A DNA stretch of 64,000 nucleotides, taken from NCBI GenBank assembly GCA_035235625.1, contig CP141148.1, positions 10,101,001 through 10,165,000 on the forward strand. Direction: 5' to 3'. Position numbers and translations under genes: made by a program. Shown in pieces: positions 10,750 to 21,604 of this stretch. Every line of letters starts with the position of its first letter. The stretch's first letter is position 1. Below the pieces are notes generated by a model. It did not search any database, was not told where the DNA came from, and saw only the letters and a program-made list of their open reading frames with translations. This stretch comes from Saururus chinensis. Its lineage: Eukaryota; Streptophyta; Magnoliopsida; Piperales; Saururaceae.

Positions 10750-13700
10750 TTATAAAATCCGGTGTTTCCCATTGACCTTTATGTAGAACAAGGTATATGC
10801 CGTACTTGTAAACCTCCTTATATGTATCAACCCTGTAAAATAATGAACAATAGACATGATAATCAATGTATTTTTTTGAGCATGCAGCTTATGCATGTTC
10901 ACATGGTAGACCCACGGCCTGGAATTTCCCATAGGTGCATGTCCTAGCTTCCAAATCAACTTCATTATCATATGGATACGACTTCGTATAAAACTCATGT
11001 GCACTGATAATATAGCATGGAAGTGCACATGCTTCCTTAGCCATTGCCTCAATCTCATTTTTTGCCCACAAGGTTAATTCACTAGTCCACTTCCCTGCAC
11101 ATGTGATATGTTGATACCACATATCTTGCATCTTTAAGCGTATACCCTATAATATGGCTAAAATTAGATATTCCCGATGCTCTTTAATCATTGAGTTAAC
11201 CCATTAGAAGTCACAGTATTATAACTCTTCCCGGGAAAGTATACATTTGCCCATTTTGCTACATTTATATCCATTAACCACTTGTGCACATCTGGATTAA
11301 TCCGTTGTATGATGGTCATTTGTTCATCAAATACCTGCTGCCGGTTGCAATGTAGAAGTGGGGGGAGAGGCCTGAATCTTTGAATTTTGCATGCATATTA
11401 GACTACACATGATAAGCACAATACCCATGTACACAGTTCGAAAATACTTTTTGAACCTATGAAATGATTGAACGCTTTATGTCAGATATAATAATCAGCC
11501 CTTCAATGTGGCCTAGGACATGCTTCAGAAGTTTAAGGACCCACACCCATGGGTCGTTGTTTTCTGATTCTCCTATCTCCAATGCAATGGGGTACAAGTG
11601 ATTGTCACCATCCAAAGTTAATGCCATAAATAAGACTCCTCTGTACCGTCCTTTTAAATGTGTGCTGTCTATGGCAATTACCTTACGCACGTGCCTCTTG
11701 AAATTCTTCACGCACACACCAAATGATATAAAACACCTTTGGAATGATTTGTCTCTACTGTCATATTGGATATTTGTGGTAGTCCTTGTATTTATCCTTT
11801 CTAATTGGTGTAGATATGCTGGAAGGTTCACATAAGACTCCTCAAACAGTCCCCTCAACTTCTCCATAGCGGCCTCTTTAGCCTTCCAAGTCTTATGGTA
11901 ACTTATGGAAACTCCATACTTGACATTAATATCTTTTTAAATATTGTCTAGTGTGTAAGACCCACGTCCCCCCATACGACTATATATAGCATGAGCGATA
12001 ATCCCACTTTTTGCTTGACAATGATCTTCACCAAGTAATGCCTTCGAAAATGTATGTACTGAATTCATTTCATTCATTTCATTCACTTTGAACATGAAAC
12101 ATCCATTAATTCTCAAGGCATGTAGTCACCACGGGCAGTCCTCAACAACACATTTGATTGTATACCTTGATTTATTTGAATATATAACCTTGAACTGAAA
12201 CTTGGTGTACATGGCCATGTTGTGAAGGTGAAGTTGAAGCATGGCTTTGTCCTTGATCTGTTGACTAATTTCTATCAATTTTCGATCATAGACCTTCCCT
12301 AATTGAACACCAAAGTCATTATTTACATAGGGATCCTCCCCATTAATGTCTATTTTGTAGGTCAAACTTGGGGGTTCTTCATCAAGTCTCCATCTCTAAT
12401 TCTTCCTGAAAATTACAAGTGTAAATTATTGAACTAGAAACTACCAAACTAAAATAATGCCAAACTTAAAAACTGCCAAACCAAATAACTGCCAAACTGA
12501 AACACTGCCAAACTAAAAAACTGCAGAACTAATAAACTTCCAAACTAAAAAACAAACTTACCTTCTTTTAATTGATGTAACTAGAACTGATATTTTTGGA
12601 CTATCTATGTTTTCCACTTCTTTGTTAATAGCCGGAGGCTGACTACAGTTGCTTCAATTTAATCTACACAATATATTTTGTATCAATAGTCTCATACATT
12701 TACATACGTAATACAAACTGACAAAATATATTTACAATATTGATTGTACCTTTCATCATTAGGACAAGGCTGATCTTTAGGTGTTGGAGATCTCATATCA
12801 TGTTCTTCTACACCATTATTCTCTTCTCCTATAGGATCATCTTCATATGCTGATGGTGAAGCATAATAAGGATCTTGCCCAAATTCAAAGTCATCTATAT
12901 TCGTGTTTGGGACATACTCATTAATGCTTGAATTGATATTGAACTCTTCCTTTACACTTGCTAGGTCATCATGTGTTGCTTTTGACTCAATATAAATTTG
13001 GGATGTTTGTGTTTTCTTCATCCTACTCCTCCTCTAAATGAAATAGCCATCTAATTGGATTTTATCTTCATCACAACTGAGATTGACAGTTGTGTTGTAT
13101 GGTACACTAGAAAATGTGCCCTTCTCCTCCCACATGGCTCATCTTCTTCCTATATTCTCCTCCCATTTTGCACTTTTTCTTCTCATCTCCTCATGCCATT
13201 TCGGCACTTTGACACTAAAATTCCCTTCAGTAATATTCCCTTTTCTTATTTTAGTTATCATCAATGGTATTCCATTCGATCTTAGCTTATTCTCCCGAAG
13301 GAAGCAATAGAGAGTTCCATTATCATTTATTTGAGAAGGTGGAAGGTCAAGAGGCACTGCAATATGATATATAAAACTTAACTTTAATAAGTACTCTTTC
13401 TTTGACCATTTACACACTTCATACAACATATCCAAGAGAGCAACATAAGTTGCATGGAACTTCAATTAATTTTGATTCTGCATTGTCGCAATTATATTTC
13501 CTACAACTTGCATCCCAAACACAGAACAAACTTTGTATATCCCGTTCCATGCTCTTTGCATATCATATTAGGAATCCAGTTTTCTATTTTCCCAGTTTTT
13601 CAGTTATCCAGTCTTCCATATTTCCAATTTCCCGTTTCTAGTTTTTCAGTTTCCCAAAAATCATATTAGCAAAAACTATGTAATGACCAATATATAACCA

Positions 13701-14069
13701 ACCCAAAATACCATTTATCATTGAGTAACACATTTCTCATCATCCCAAATCCCATGAATGAATCTTCTACATGGAAGGACTATATAGAGCTGTACGTTGA
13801 GGCATGCCAAAGAAAAATCATAAAGAAGGAAACAAATGCGCAAACAAAAGTAAGTCGAAAGATCAACCAACCTAGGTAGGAAGCCTTACAAAAGATAAAC
13901 CCACTGCAGGATGAAGTTGCATCGGAGAAGAAGACAACATTTTCCTGGACTGAGAGACTGATGTAGATTTTCCTGTCGGGTTGTCATATGATGGAGACTT
14001 GCTCACGTGGGAACTTGCAAATGTGTGAAGGCTTTTAATTGAACTACCCTCTCCTTCATCATATGACAT
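10750..14069 (-). pseudogene. Degenerate MuDR/mudrA transposase
   Basis: The frames run on the minus strand. At 13465-13139 is the mudrA N-terminal domain (MKFHATYVALLDMLYEVCKW). At 13021-12692 is an acidic linker. At 12365-12126 is the region before the DNA-binding domain, ending IKCVVEDCPW. At about 11960-11457 is the MULE DDE domain, with first Asp in VIAIDSTHLKGRYRG and second in LIIISDIKRSI. At 11131-10889 and beyond is the SWIM zinc finger. It would move MULE DNA by cut and paste. It is decayed. A stop lies just before KDINVKYG (about 11937), the frame breaks after the second Asp so the catalytic Glu region cannot be read, and the SWIM motif reads RTCTYGKFQAVGLPCEHA, with Tyr for the second zinc-binding Cys. 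The short 14069-13872 frame may be an N-terminal exon. Confidence 0.87.
12433..12560 (-). repeat. Degenerate AACTGCCAAACT minisatellite in mudrA non-coding sequence
   Basis: There are about seven imperfect copies of a unit of roughly 17 bp (AACTGCCAAACTAAAA-like). Similar clusters lie elsewhere in the same MULE at about 9235-9415, 10260-10370, 13570-13665, 14190-14265, 15220-15300 and 17495-17745, on one strand or the other. Confidence 0.7.
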
Positions 14070-14520
14070 CTTGACGGGAAAAAACCATTGGTTATATTAC
14101 TTTTATAATACATTAAGAGAAAAATGTATTTTTGTGGATATGAAAGGTGTACAAGGGCAATTTATCTTTTTAGGTTTATAGTATACTTTTGTAGTTTCCA
14201 ATTTGTCGTTTTCTCTGCTTGCAATTTTCTAGTTCCCAGCTTTCAGTTTCCCAGTTGTCGTCATTCCCGTTCCAATGCATATTATGTCCAAGTTGCATCC
14301 TATTATGTTAGTATGGTTTTCTCTAAATTACTCATTTGTGTTATAGAAAATGGAAAAGAACAATAACTGAATTTGTGTTATAGTATTTTTAATACACCAT
14401 AAAATAACCATATGAAGACAATATCCATCTGAACATAATTCAAAAACATTGAACCAAGTTTTATGACAAAGAATAATTAAATAAATTAAGTTCTATTTAT
14501 GCTTCAACACTTGGCAGGGT

Positions 14521-17374
14521 TTATGCTTGCTTCTCTATCTCCGAAAGGCCATTGTCATCCTCTGAAAAAAAGGATTCAACAGATGCCTTAGTAAAGCCCT
14601 CAATTAAATGTTATGAAAAGAAAACAATTAATGAATTATTAAATTCATACCATAACCCTTTTTTGTCCAAAACTAGTAAGCAAGTAACATCCTTAGCTGG
14701 GGCATGTCCTCACCAGTGAAGTCAAAACCATTTCGATGTGACAAATACCACATGTATAAGCATAAAAGAACCCCACACTCATGACAATTAATCTGTTTGG
14801 GGTGACCTACTACCTCCACAGTATCCATCGTCCACCATCTGGTGCACTCTAACCATCCAAACTTATAGAGGATTAGAGGTATAAGGACTTGTAGCTTGCC
14901 CACCTCAGTTCCATACTTTTCCAACTTATGTCCTGAGGTAAAAAATCTAAATATCAGCTTCCCATATATGGAGCACCACCAAAATCCAATGATTATTGTT
15001 GACATGGAGTGAGAAATAATGATGTAAATATTCTAAAAATGGTTTTCCATTGACACTCAACAAGCTTTTTAAAGAGTCTTGGACTGATGTTCACATGTTG
15101 GCCCATTCCTTTAACTCTGGCAGCTTGCCATGTGCATCTTTGAATTTCATCCACTTATCTAATGCATCCTTGTAGTCACACAAAAACAATCTCTGCAAAC
15201 ACATTACAAATAACTTTTAACTTGATAGTTATCCACTATTCTATTAATAGTTATTCACTATCCTATTCATAGTTATACATTTCACAGTTCATAGTTTAGT
15301 GTATTAAAAAAATTGATAAGACTTACCAGGAAATGCACTGAGTGGAATGTTTGGTCTCTCACCCATCGAGGCCTATTGTTGCACATGAGTGTCACATAAG
15401 CATCAATGTGCTATATAGAAACAAAACACATTAGATTAATACATATTCCTTCCTTAGCTCTTACAAACATATATTAAAACAAAATAAATCAATACACATA
15501 CTTCATCTCCTAGCCATCTCCGAGGGTTTGTAATACCCTTCAATAATATTAGGGTTATAAGAGTGCCCCCAAGGTCTGCATATTTGCTTATTACAAATAC
15601 CAACCCTTAAAACAAATACAATGCCAAGTAAATAGTATTAAAATTAACCCTCAAAACAAATACAATGCCAAGTAAATAGTATTAAAATTAAAAGGTCCCC
15701 GTTTGGAATAATAACAAGCCTCTAATAACAAATGAACTCACTTCTTCGCACCCTTCTCTAAAAACTTATTTAACTTCTCTTCCTCTGTTGCCCCAAATAA
15801 AATCAGGTTAGTAAAATCCAGTTGGGCAACCTCACTTAGCATGAGTAATTTATTGATCTTCACCTTCTTCGTGGAAGATGTATCAACCTTTAGGGGTTCA
15901 GGGCACATATCCATATCCTTCTCAGTGACCTTTCTTTTTTTGCCCTTTTTCTGTGGGTCTGTGTAGGGGTTTTTTTATATTTACTCTTAGCCCTCACCTT
16001 CTCGCTTGTGCAAGTTCCAATTTATGCTTACTCAAAGACTTGTTATCCTCTTCTTCATCCTAGATAAGAAGATAAGAAAAATATTAGTTCTTGTTATATG
16101 CAAGTATATTCTATAAACAAAAAATATATGTACCTCCACAGCAACAATAGCCCACACAACACCATCTCCTCTTCTTTCTTTTTCTCCTCCTTCTCCACTT
16201 CCATCTCCTCCTCTTTCTCTTCCTCTTCCTCCTCCTTCTCTTCATCTTCCTCTTCCCCCTCCCCCTCCTCGTCAGCCACTGCCTCATCGTCCTCCTCTTC
16301 ATCCTCCACATCCACTGCCTTTTCTGCCTCTCCCATCTCTTTAACCACATTCTACATAAACAAAATGAAGAAAATTATTAGAATAGTTTTATAGTTTTAC
16401 AATGATTCTTTTCAGCTTTACATTATACTTCATCAACATGCGGCAAATCGCAATCCATTTGACAAGAAAATTTTTCTTCAACAACAGGCACCTAAAACAC
16501 ATCATTCTAGCTCATTTTAATTCAAATATAAAAATTGACAAATTTGTAATGAAAACTTATCCATCAGAGCCTTTTTACCTTTTTCTTAGATGCCTTGTTC
16601 ATAACCTCTGACTTCAATCTATCTACTTTATTTTTAATCCTTCTTATGGGAGACAGTATATCGAGCAATGTGGCATGCAAACCCTCATCCCCCACTGTAT
16701 GTTTCCCCTTTCTATCCTCCTTCCAATTGGAAGTCTCAACTTGCTATGGGCCACCACAAGGAGTCTCCCCAGCCACTCTGCTTTTTACGATAAACTTCTC
16801 ATCTACATCGTCCTCTAAAGAATCAGCCACCTCTTGGAAATTCCAATCCCACGTAGAGTCATTATTGGAGGTAGACTTCCCATCAACATCCTCACCATCA
16901 GAAGTTGTTTGAAGACTAACAAATGATGTAAATGTTACTCTCTCATTCATAAAGGACTTCAAACTTGCATCTTCATGAATAAGTGCCTTAGACTCTTTTT
17001 CTTCCATATCTACAGTTATAGCCTTTAAAACCTTTACCTACATATAAATACATATAGCAAGGTAAATGTATCATGTATGTGTATAGCATAAGTCATTCTA
17101 AACGAAGGAAAAGTTAATATATACCTTCCTACTAAAAACCACATCATCAAGATAATCGAATTTCGGCTTCTTGTAAGATGCCCAGCTACAAATAAGAGGA
17201 AAAGTTCTCCTCGTTTTGTTTGCACAACCTTGACAACTTTTTCTGCACTTTGTGCCTGTCAAAGTGCTCTTTTAATTACCAATATAATAATAACTTCACT
17301 TGCATTGGGGGTCCCCTTTATATAGCTTATTTGGCGTTTCCCCTTTTTTATTATTTTTTTGCAGCCTTTGACAT
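14521..17374 (-). pseudogene. ULP1-like (C48) cysteine protease gene of the MULE, probably broken
   Basis: Exon-like frames run from an ATG at 17374-17372 to a stop at 14523-14521. Near the start is a lysine-rich VVQTKRGEL segment. At 17007-16744 is an acidic region. At about 16330-16140 is a glutamate-rich low-complexity stretch. At about 15860-15720 is KINKLLMLSEVAQLDFTNLI. The C-terminal protease domain at 15005-14673 has the catalytic-core context QINCHECGVLLCLYMWYL (Gln and Cys of C48 proteases) followed by GFDFTGEDMPQLRMLL. Cellular ULP1 enzymes remove SUMO; the role of the transposon copies is not established. An early stop after MSKAAKK and frame changes suggest that this copy is damaged or that splicing is complex. 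Confidence 0.82.
15602..15689. repeat. 44-bp tandem duplication
   Basis: Two adjacent copies (15602-15645 and 15646-15689) differ at only one position, T or C in AACCCTTAAAAC / AACCCTCAAAAC. They lie in non-coding sequence of the ULP gene. Confidence 0.85.
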
Positions 17375-18102
17375 ATTTCCTATACAAATATGTTAGATTA
17401 AAAATCAATAAAAGGGAATATAAAAATATTGTATAATCAAGATATTAATATATGAAAAAGAGAATGCTCAAATAAAATAAAGAGAATGCTCTTTATTATC
17501 CAGTTTTCCAATTTTATAGTATTCCATTTTTATAGTTTTTCAATTTTATAGTTATCTAGTTTTATAGTTTTCCAATTATTGTGTTTCATACTTTTCCACT
17601 TATCCACATATTTTATGTCAAATAACCAGTAAATTTAATTTCAATTTTGATTTCTTTCAGTTCTATTTAATTTAATTTAACCACATAAATTTAATTTAAA
17701 TTTTAATTTTTTCAATTTCGTAGTTATTCAGTTCATAGTTTAATAGTAACATTTAACCGAATTTCTTCATAGTGGTCAATTTGAGACTAATTGATGCTTA
17801 CTCATAAAAAAATATAAAATTTAGTCATTACGTACTAATCATAGCAAGCAATTTGTAACTATTAATGCTTGATTCGTAATGAAATCCAAAATTTAGTTTT
17901 TATGTAATAGTCACAATAATATGGGAAATACAGGCAAAAACCAAATAAGACCAAATGAGAAAATTTGTTAACCAATCACGTATGGGAAATGTAGGCAAAA
18001 TCCAATGACTAAAATTAGCAAATATATCAATTTTTTTAAAAAATCATACTTTTCGATGAGGGCGAGACCCAGATGTCATAGTGCAGGCGAGGGCGAGGCC
18101 GA

Positions 18103-18235
18103 GAGGGCAGTGAGGGCTAGGGAAAGATGGCCAAAGCCGAGATGAGGGCAGTAAGGGAGAGGGAAAGATGACTGAGGCCGAGATGAGGGCAATGAGAGCA
18201 GTGAGGGCGAGGACAAGATGAGGGTAGTAAGGGTA
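18103..18235. repeat. 41-bp GA-rich tandem repeat in the MULE right arm
   Basis: Units starting at about 18103, 18144 and 18185 share GAGGGCAGTGAGGG, GGAAAGATG and GCCGAGAT, with decay in the third. The left arm has only a weak, diverged counterpart. Confidence 0.65.
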
Positions 18236-18357
18236 TTGAAGGTGAGGGCAAAATGATGGCTCCGAAAGGGAATGAGGCCCAGAAGACTAAAAGCGATATA
18301 GGAGCGAACGGACAGATGAAGTCAGAAATGGCAAAGAGGATGCTCTCCAGGAGGTGA

Positions 18358-18707
18358 TGTTGTGGACGTTTGTCCACAACGGCGTGGTGGCCGGCATGGG
18401 TGACGGGAGTGGCGCAGGGAGGCCGGGAAAGGGGAGAGCGGATGGCATGGCCATCAGACAGAAAGGGGAGAAGCACAGAAGAAAGGGGAGAAGCAAAGAC
18501 AATTAATCATTCACTAATTCACTTAGGGCGCAGCCCTTACATTTAAATAAGCAAACTAATGGGCTCTCTAACAGATGCCTAAGGCCCGTTAACATAATTA
18601 AATAAAATACTAATTAACCTAATTACCCCTATTATATAAAAAGCCCTAAATACCTAAATACGTGGCCCCAGTGGCACCCCCTAGCAGCCCCTAGGACGTT
18701 CACAACA
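18358..18707 (-). repeat. 3' LTR of the nested retrotransposon
   Basis: A 350-bp terminal repeat, almost identical to 21117-21474. Its outer edge carries a perfect 9-bp inverted repeat, GTTGTGGAC-GTTT-GTCCACAAC (18359-18380). Confidence 0.95.
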
Positions 18708-19008
18708 TTCCACCATGCTTCGCTTGCGCATCACCTCGTCCTCGAGGTGACCTAAAACTCTAGGCATCGGGCCCACCAAAGCTCCACTGTGAACAGCGGG
18801 TCCAGAACTGTGGATGAGACACGCCAAATGATGGAGATAGTGGGTCACTACTCAAGACGTGCAGAAGCCAGCACAAACATGATGGAAGTGCAGATACAAA
18901 ACCCAAGGGGAGGACAAAGGAGCGGCCCGACTTGTTGGTTGCAGGACAAAATAGACTATCCACATAGGTCTCCAACAAGCGGGGTCATCCCAATGACTAT
19001 AGAGCACC

Positions 19009-20847
19009 CTAAGACTGCCCATAGAGGGCATCAGCAGACAGGAGCACAGTCGGCCCACAGAGGGCATCAGACAGCACCATGGTTGGCTTGTGCAGCTCGT
19101 AGAAGGCAGGCAAATGCGTAAGAAGTGACAAGAACCAGTAGATATGGGTGGGGTCTGGTTTGGATGTATTCAAAACCTGTTGGCCTAAAACACCCCAATA
19201 AGGTCGACTTCCCAAGTTGGACTCACATCCTGCACCATTTCCAGCCCGGTCAGGCCAAATCCAAAGCATACCTACAAGAAAATTCAGGCTGCTCTTTAGA
19301 TAGAAAGAAAATCCCATAACAAGTGCAATAGCTGGTTCCACGGTGATCCAGGACTCATCTCCGAATCCATCTGCAGTAGAAAAGAGGAGCTGACAATGGA
19401 GCAAAAGTAGGGACCCTCCCGTGACCAACACCCACCACAGAGAAATCTGGCACGCTTCATAGCCCAGCCAAAATTGTGGTGCGTACTGCTCAGGACATAG
19501 ATCTTGGCTGGATGGATTTTCCGAATGGCCGCTATGCATGACAGGGGAAGTTTGCCAAGGTTCCAGGGCCCTCCAACTAAGAGCCAAACCCGCATGCATC
19601 TGTTGCCCGAAATTTCCTGCCCATAACTTCAATCTGTCATCGTGCTTGGGAAGATTCGGTGAGAGGAGGGTGAGCCAACGGTCAACCGAGAAATCTTCGG
19701 CAAAAATCTTACAAGTGAAGATTTCATGATACGGCAGGGGAGTTCCAAACATGAAAATCAGAATGAGATAGCAATGAAAATCCCCTAAGATCAAGGCCAT
19801 CCGCAGGAACATCCCCGATTGCTCGTAGTTAACAAAGCGGGAGGTGGCCGGAGCCGGCAAAGAATCCGGCGAAAATTTTGGGAGGCAGATTGAGGCAGTG
19901 GCGGAAATCCCGGCAACCCAAATCCGTTCGTCCGGCAACCTACGGGAGGAGGTGCAGTGCACCGGTGATTGGAGTGCAGGCTGCTCCGGCGGCTGGAGAG
20001 CAGGCTGTTCCGACGGAATAGGCGCTCGATCTCCATTCCGATCAGATCCAGCGGCAGGCATATCCCCCACCGCGGTTGCACAGAAGCTTCTCCCTCCTGC
20101 TATCACGTCCGACCCGAAGGTGTAGGCGGAGAAATGGCCCGAGGCCGGGAGAATGATGTCAGCTCTGGCGGAGAGCGAGAACAGGGGACCGGTGAGCACT
20201 TCCCAGCGCGGGCGGCGGAGGAGGCCGGTGGTCAGGCTGCTGCAGCGCCTGCAGCAACGCCTCTTCTGTATTGGCGCCGGCGCGGATTTCAGCCCCACTG
20301 GCCTTCCTTCAGAACCCATCTTGTGCATCCTATCCTCCGGCAGTGGATTCGAGACCATCCGGTGCGACTCCTCCTCCGCCGCGTATGCCTCTAGCACGGT
20401 TGCTCCAAACACCTCTTCTATCCACTCCATCACGGTGGCCATCAGGGACAACCTTCTGCTCCAGATGAATCGGAGCATTGGGTACTCAGGCCAAGCGGAT
20501 GGGTAGGACGCGAAGTGCCAGTCCAGAGAGAAGGTGGTACTGTGGCTGAAGGCCCGTTTGAACCATGGCCGGAGACGCAGTTGCTCCCTTCCCAGCAAGA
20601 TCGTCTCCTTCCCTATGAACAAATGCAGACGCTCGTGCAGAACGCCCACCAGCAATTTCTCCCACAAATCACTCTTCGGTTGGAGGTGCGAACCATCCTC
20701 ATCCCTGTCAAAATCCCGGAAGAATTGCAGCGGAAACACTAGCGGCATCCCCTTCTTGTACTTACCCAGATCGGTTGAGGCGGCCCGCTGTTCCATTGCT
20801 GACATGTCCAGGTCCATGCTCCAGTAGACCAGGTCGAGCAAGAGCTT
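19009..20847 (-). CDS. Unrecognised long open frame of the nested retrotransposon (about 612 codons)
   Basis: This frame is open from just after an in-frame TAG (20850-20848) to a stop at 19009. Its first ATG is at about 20817. It is in the same frame as the gag-like ORF upstream. The N-terminal quarter looks globular: VFPLQFFRDFDRDEDG, LWEKLLVGVLHERLHLFIG, RPWFKRAFSHSTTFSLDWHF, YPMLRFIWSRRLSLMATVME and EWIEEVFGATVLEAYAAEEE. A proline-rich middle contains a short duplication (EQPALQPPEQPALQ). The C-terminal part is rich in Trp and Leu. There is no zinc knuckle, protease, polymerase or integrase motif. It may be a gag-derived protein, a captured host fragment or a chance GC-rich frame. I do not recognise it. 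Confidence 0.45.
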   Translation of the reverse strand, partial: KLLLDLVYWSMDLDMSAMEQRAASTDLGKYKKGMPLVFPLQFFRDFDRDEDGSHLQPKSDLWEKLLVGVLHERLHLFIGKETILLGREQLRLRPWFKRAFSHSTTFSLDWHFASYPSAWPEYPMLRFIWSRRLSLMATVMEWIEEVFGATVLEAYAAEEESHRMVSNPLPEDRMHKMGSEGRPVGLKSAPAPIQKRRCCRRCSSLTTGLLRRPRWEVLTGPLFSLSARADIILPASGHFSAYTFGSDVIAGGRSFCATAVGDMPAAGSDRNGDRAPIPSEQPALQPPEQPALQSPVHCTSSRRLPDERIWVAGISATASICLPKFSPDSLPAPATSRFVNYEQSGMFLRMALILGDFHCYLILIFMFGTPLPYHEIFTCKIFAEDFSVDRWLTLLSPNLPKHDDRLKLWAGNFGQQMHAGLALSWRALEPWQTSPVMHSGHSENPSSQDLCPEQYAPQFWLGYEACQISLWWVLVTGGSLLLLHCQLLFSTADGFGDESWITVEPAIALVMGFSFYLKSSLNFLVGMLWIWPDRAGNGAGCESNLGSRPYWGVLGQQVLNTSKPDPTHIYWFLSLLTHLPAFYELHKPTMVLSDALCGPTVLLSADALYGQS

Positions 20848-21081
20848 CTACAGTCGAGGACTGGCCGGAGCCAGCAAGGGTGGTGATGGCAGATCAGCGA
20901 AGGGCAGAACATCGGGCAACCGTGGTGGAGGAGACGGGGCGGCCTGGTGCAGCACCTTGGCTGCTTGGGATGCTGCCAGGGACATTACCATCCTCTTCAC
21001 ATCCTCGAGCCTCTCCTCAACCTTCGTGATCAGAGTAGTCATCGCAGCCATCTCTGTCTGTAGATCCGGCGGCTCTGGCAT
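20848..21081 (-). CDS. Gag-like N-terminal ORF (77 aa) of the nested retrotransposon
   Basis: The ATG at 21081-21079 lies about 20 bp after the primer binding site. The protein starts MPEPPDLQTEMAAMTTLITK, continues with a predicted coiled coil (VEERLEDVKRMVMSLAASQ), then a proline-rich stretch. That order is common at the start of plant retrotransposon gag proteins. It ends at TAG (20850-20848), and the frame stays open for about 612 codons beyond. The TAG may be a single nonsense change or a readthrough point. Confidence 0.55.
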   Translation of the reverse strand: MPEPPDLQTEMAAMTTLITKVEERLEDVKRMVMSLAASQAAKVLHQAAPSPPPRLPDVLPFADLPSPPLLAPASPRL

Positions 21082-21102
21082 GTATAGTGGCCAAGGATTG
21101 AT

Positions 21103-21115
21103 GGCTCTGATACCA
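21103..21115 (-). promoter_or_regulatory. Primer binding site complementary to initiator tRNA-Met
   Basis: Read on the minus strand this is TGGTATCAGAGCC, the standard plant tRNA-iMet primer site, one base inside the 5' LTR. It fixes the element's orientation. Confidence 0.93.
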
Positions 21116-21116
21116 A

Positions 21117-21474
21117 TGTTGTGGACGTTTGTCCACAACAGCGTGGTGGCCGGCATGGGTGACGGGAGTGGCGCAGGGAGGCCGGGAAAGGGGAGAGCGG
21201 ATGGCATGGCCATCAGACAGAAAAGGGAGAAGCACAGAAGAAAGGGGAGAAGCAAAGACAATTAATCATTCACTAATTCACTTAGGGCGCAGCCCTTACA
21301 TTTAAATAAGCAAACTAATGGGCTCTCTAACAGATGCCTAAGGCCCGTTAACATAATTAAATAAAATACTAATTAACTTAATTACCTAATTACCCCTATT
21401 ATATAAAAAGCCCTAAATACCTAAATACGTGGCCCCAGTGGCACCCCCTAGCAGCCCCTAGGACGTTCACAACA
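21117..21474 (-). repeat. 5' LTR of the nested retrotransposon
   Basis: 358 bp; it has an 8-bp tandem insertion (TTAATTAC) relative to the other LTR. A TATA-like TTTATATAATAGG lies on the minus strand near the centre. Confidence 0.95.
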
Positions 21475-21604
21475 GGTGAAGGTGGCGAGGGAGATGAATA
21501 GTCACTACTAAGCAGGAGGAGACATGACTGAGCAGGAGTAGACATGAAGAAGCGGGAAAAGGCATTTGGGGAGGGTATTTCAGTCAAAAGCGCTCTTACA
21601 TATA

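Larger units (their letters stand above)
18358..21474 (-). mobile_element. Young non-autonomous LTR retrotransposon nested in the MULE
   Basis: Two direct LTRs (18358-18707, 350 bp; 21117-21474, 358 bp) begin TGTTGTGGACG and end CGTTCACAACA. Perfect 5-bp GGTGA duplications flank the element (18353-18357 and 21475-21479). The tRNA-Met primer site is inside the right LTR on the minus strand, so the element reads right to left. I count two substitutions and one 8-bp insertion between the LTRs, so insertion was recent. The 2.4-kb interior has no reverse transcriptase, integrase, RNase H or protease. It must have been mobilised in trans. Confidence 0.95.
8770..21595 (-). mobile_element. Long-armed Mutator-like element carrying mudrA and a ULP1 protease gene (Kaonashi-type), with nested insertions
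   Basis: Both arms share long inverted homology. Sequence at 8985-9605 matches the reverse complement of 17300-18050, including the shared runs TATTATTGTGACTAT and TTAGTCTCAAATTGACC. Outer ends were placed where similarity fades: about 8770 (AGGTATTTTT) and about 21595. The possible 9-bp flanks TTACATTAG and TTACATATA match at only six positions, so the ends are provisional. Both internal genes run on the minus strand: a decayed mudrA transposase (about 14069-10750) and a ULP1-like cysteine protease gene (17374-14521). MULEs with such a protease gene are known in plants as Kaonashi-type elements. A 3.1-kb LTR element was inserted later into the right arm, and a foldback element into the left. 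Confidence 0.85.

Noticed and set aside
16094-16394. Ser-rich plus-strand and Arg-rich minus-strand frames
   Set aside because: They are shadows of the glutamate-rich stretch of the ULP gene on the minus strand.
19844-21029. Several plus-strand frames of 62-141 codons inside the LTR element
   Set aside because: They are antisense to the long minus-strand frame, and the primer site shows the element reads on the minus strand.
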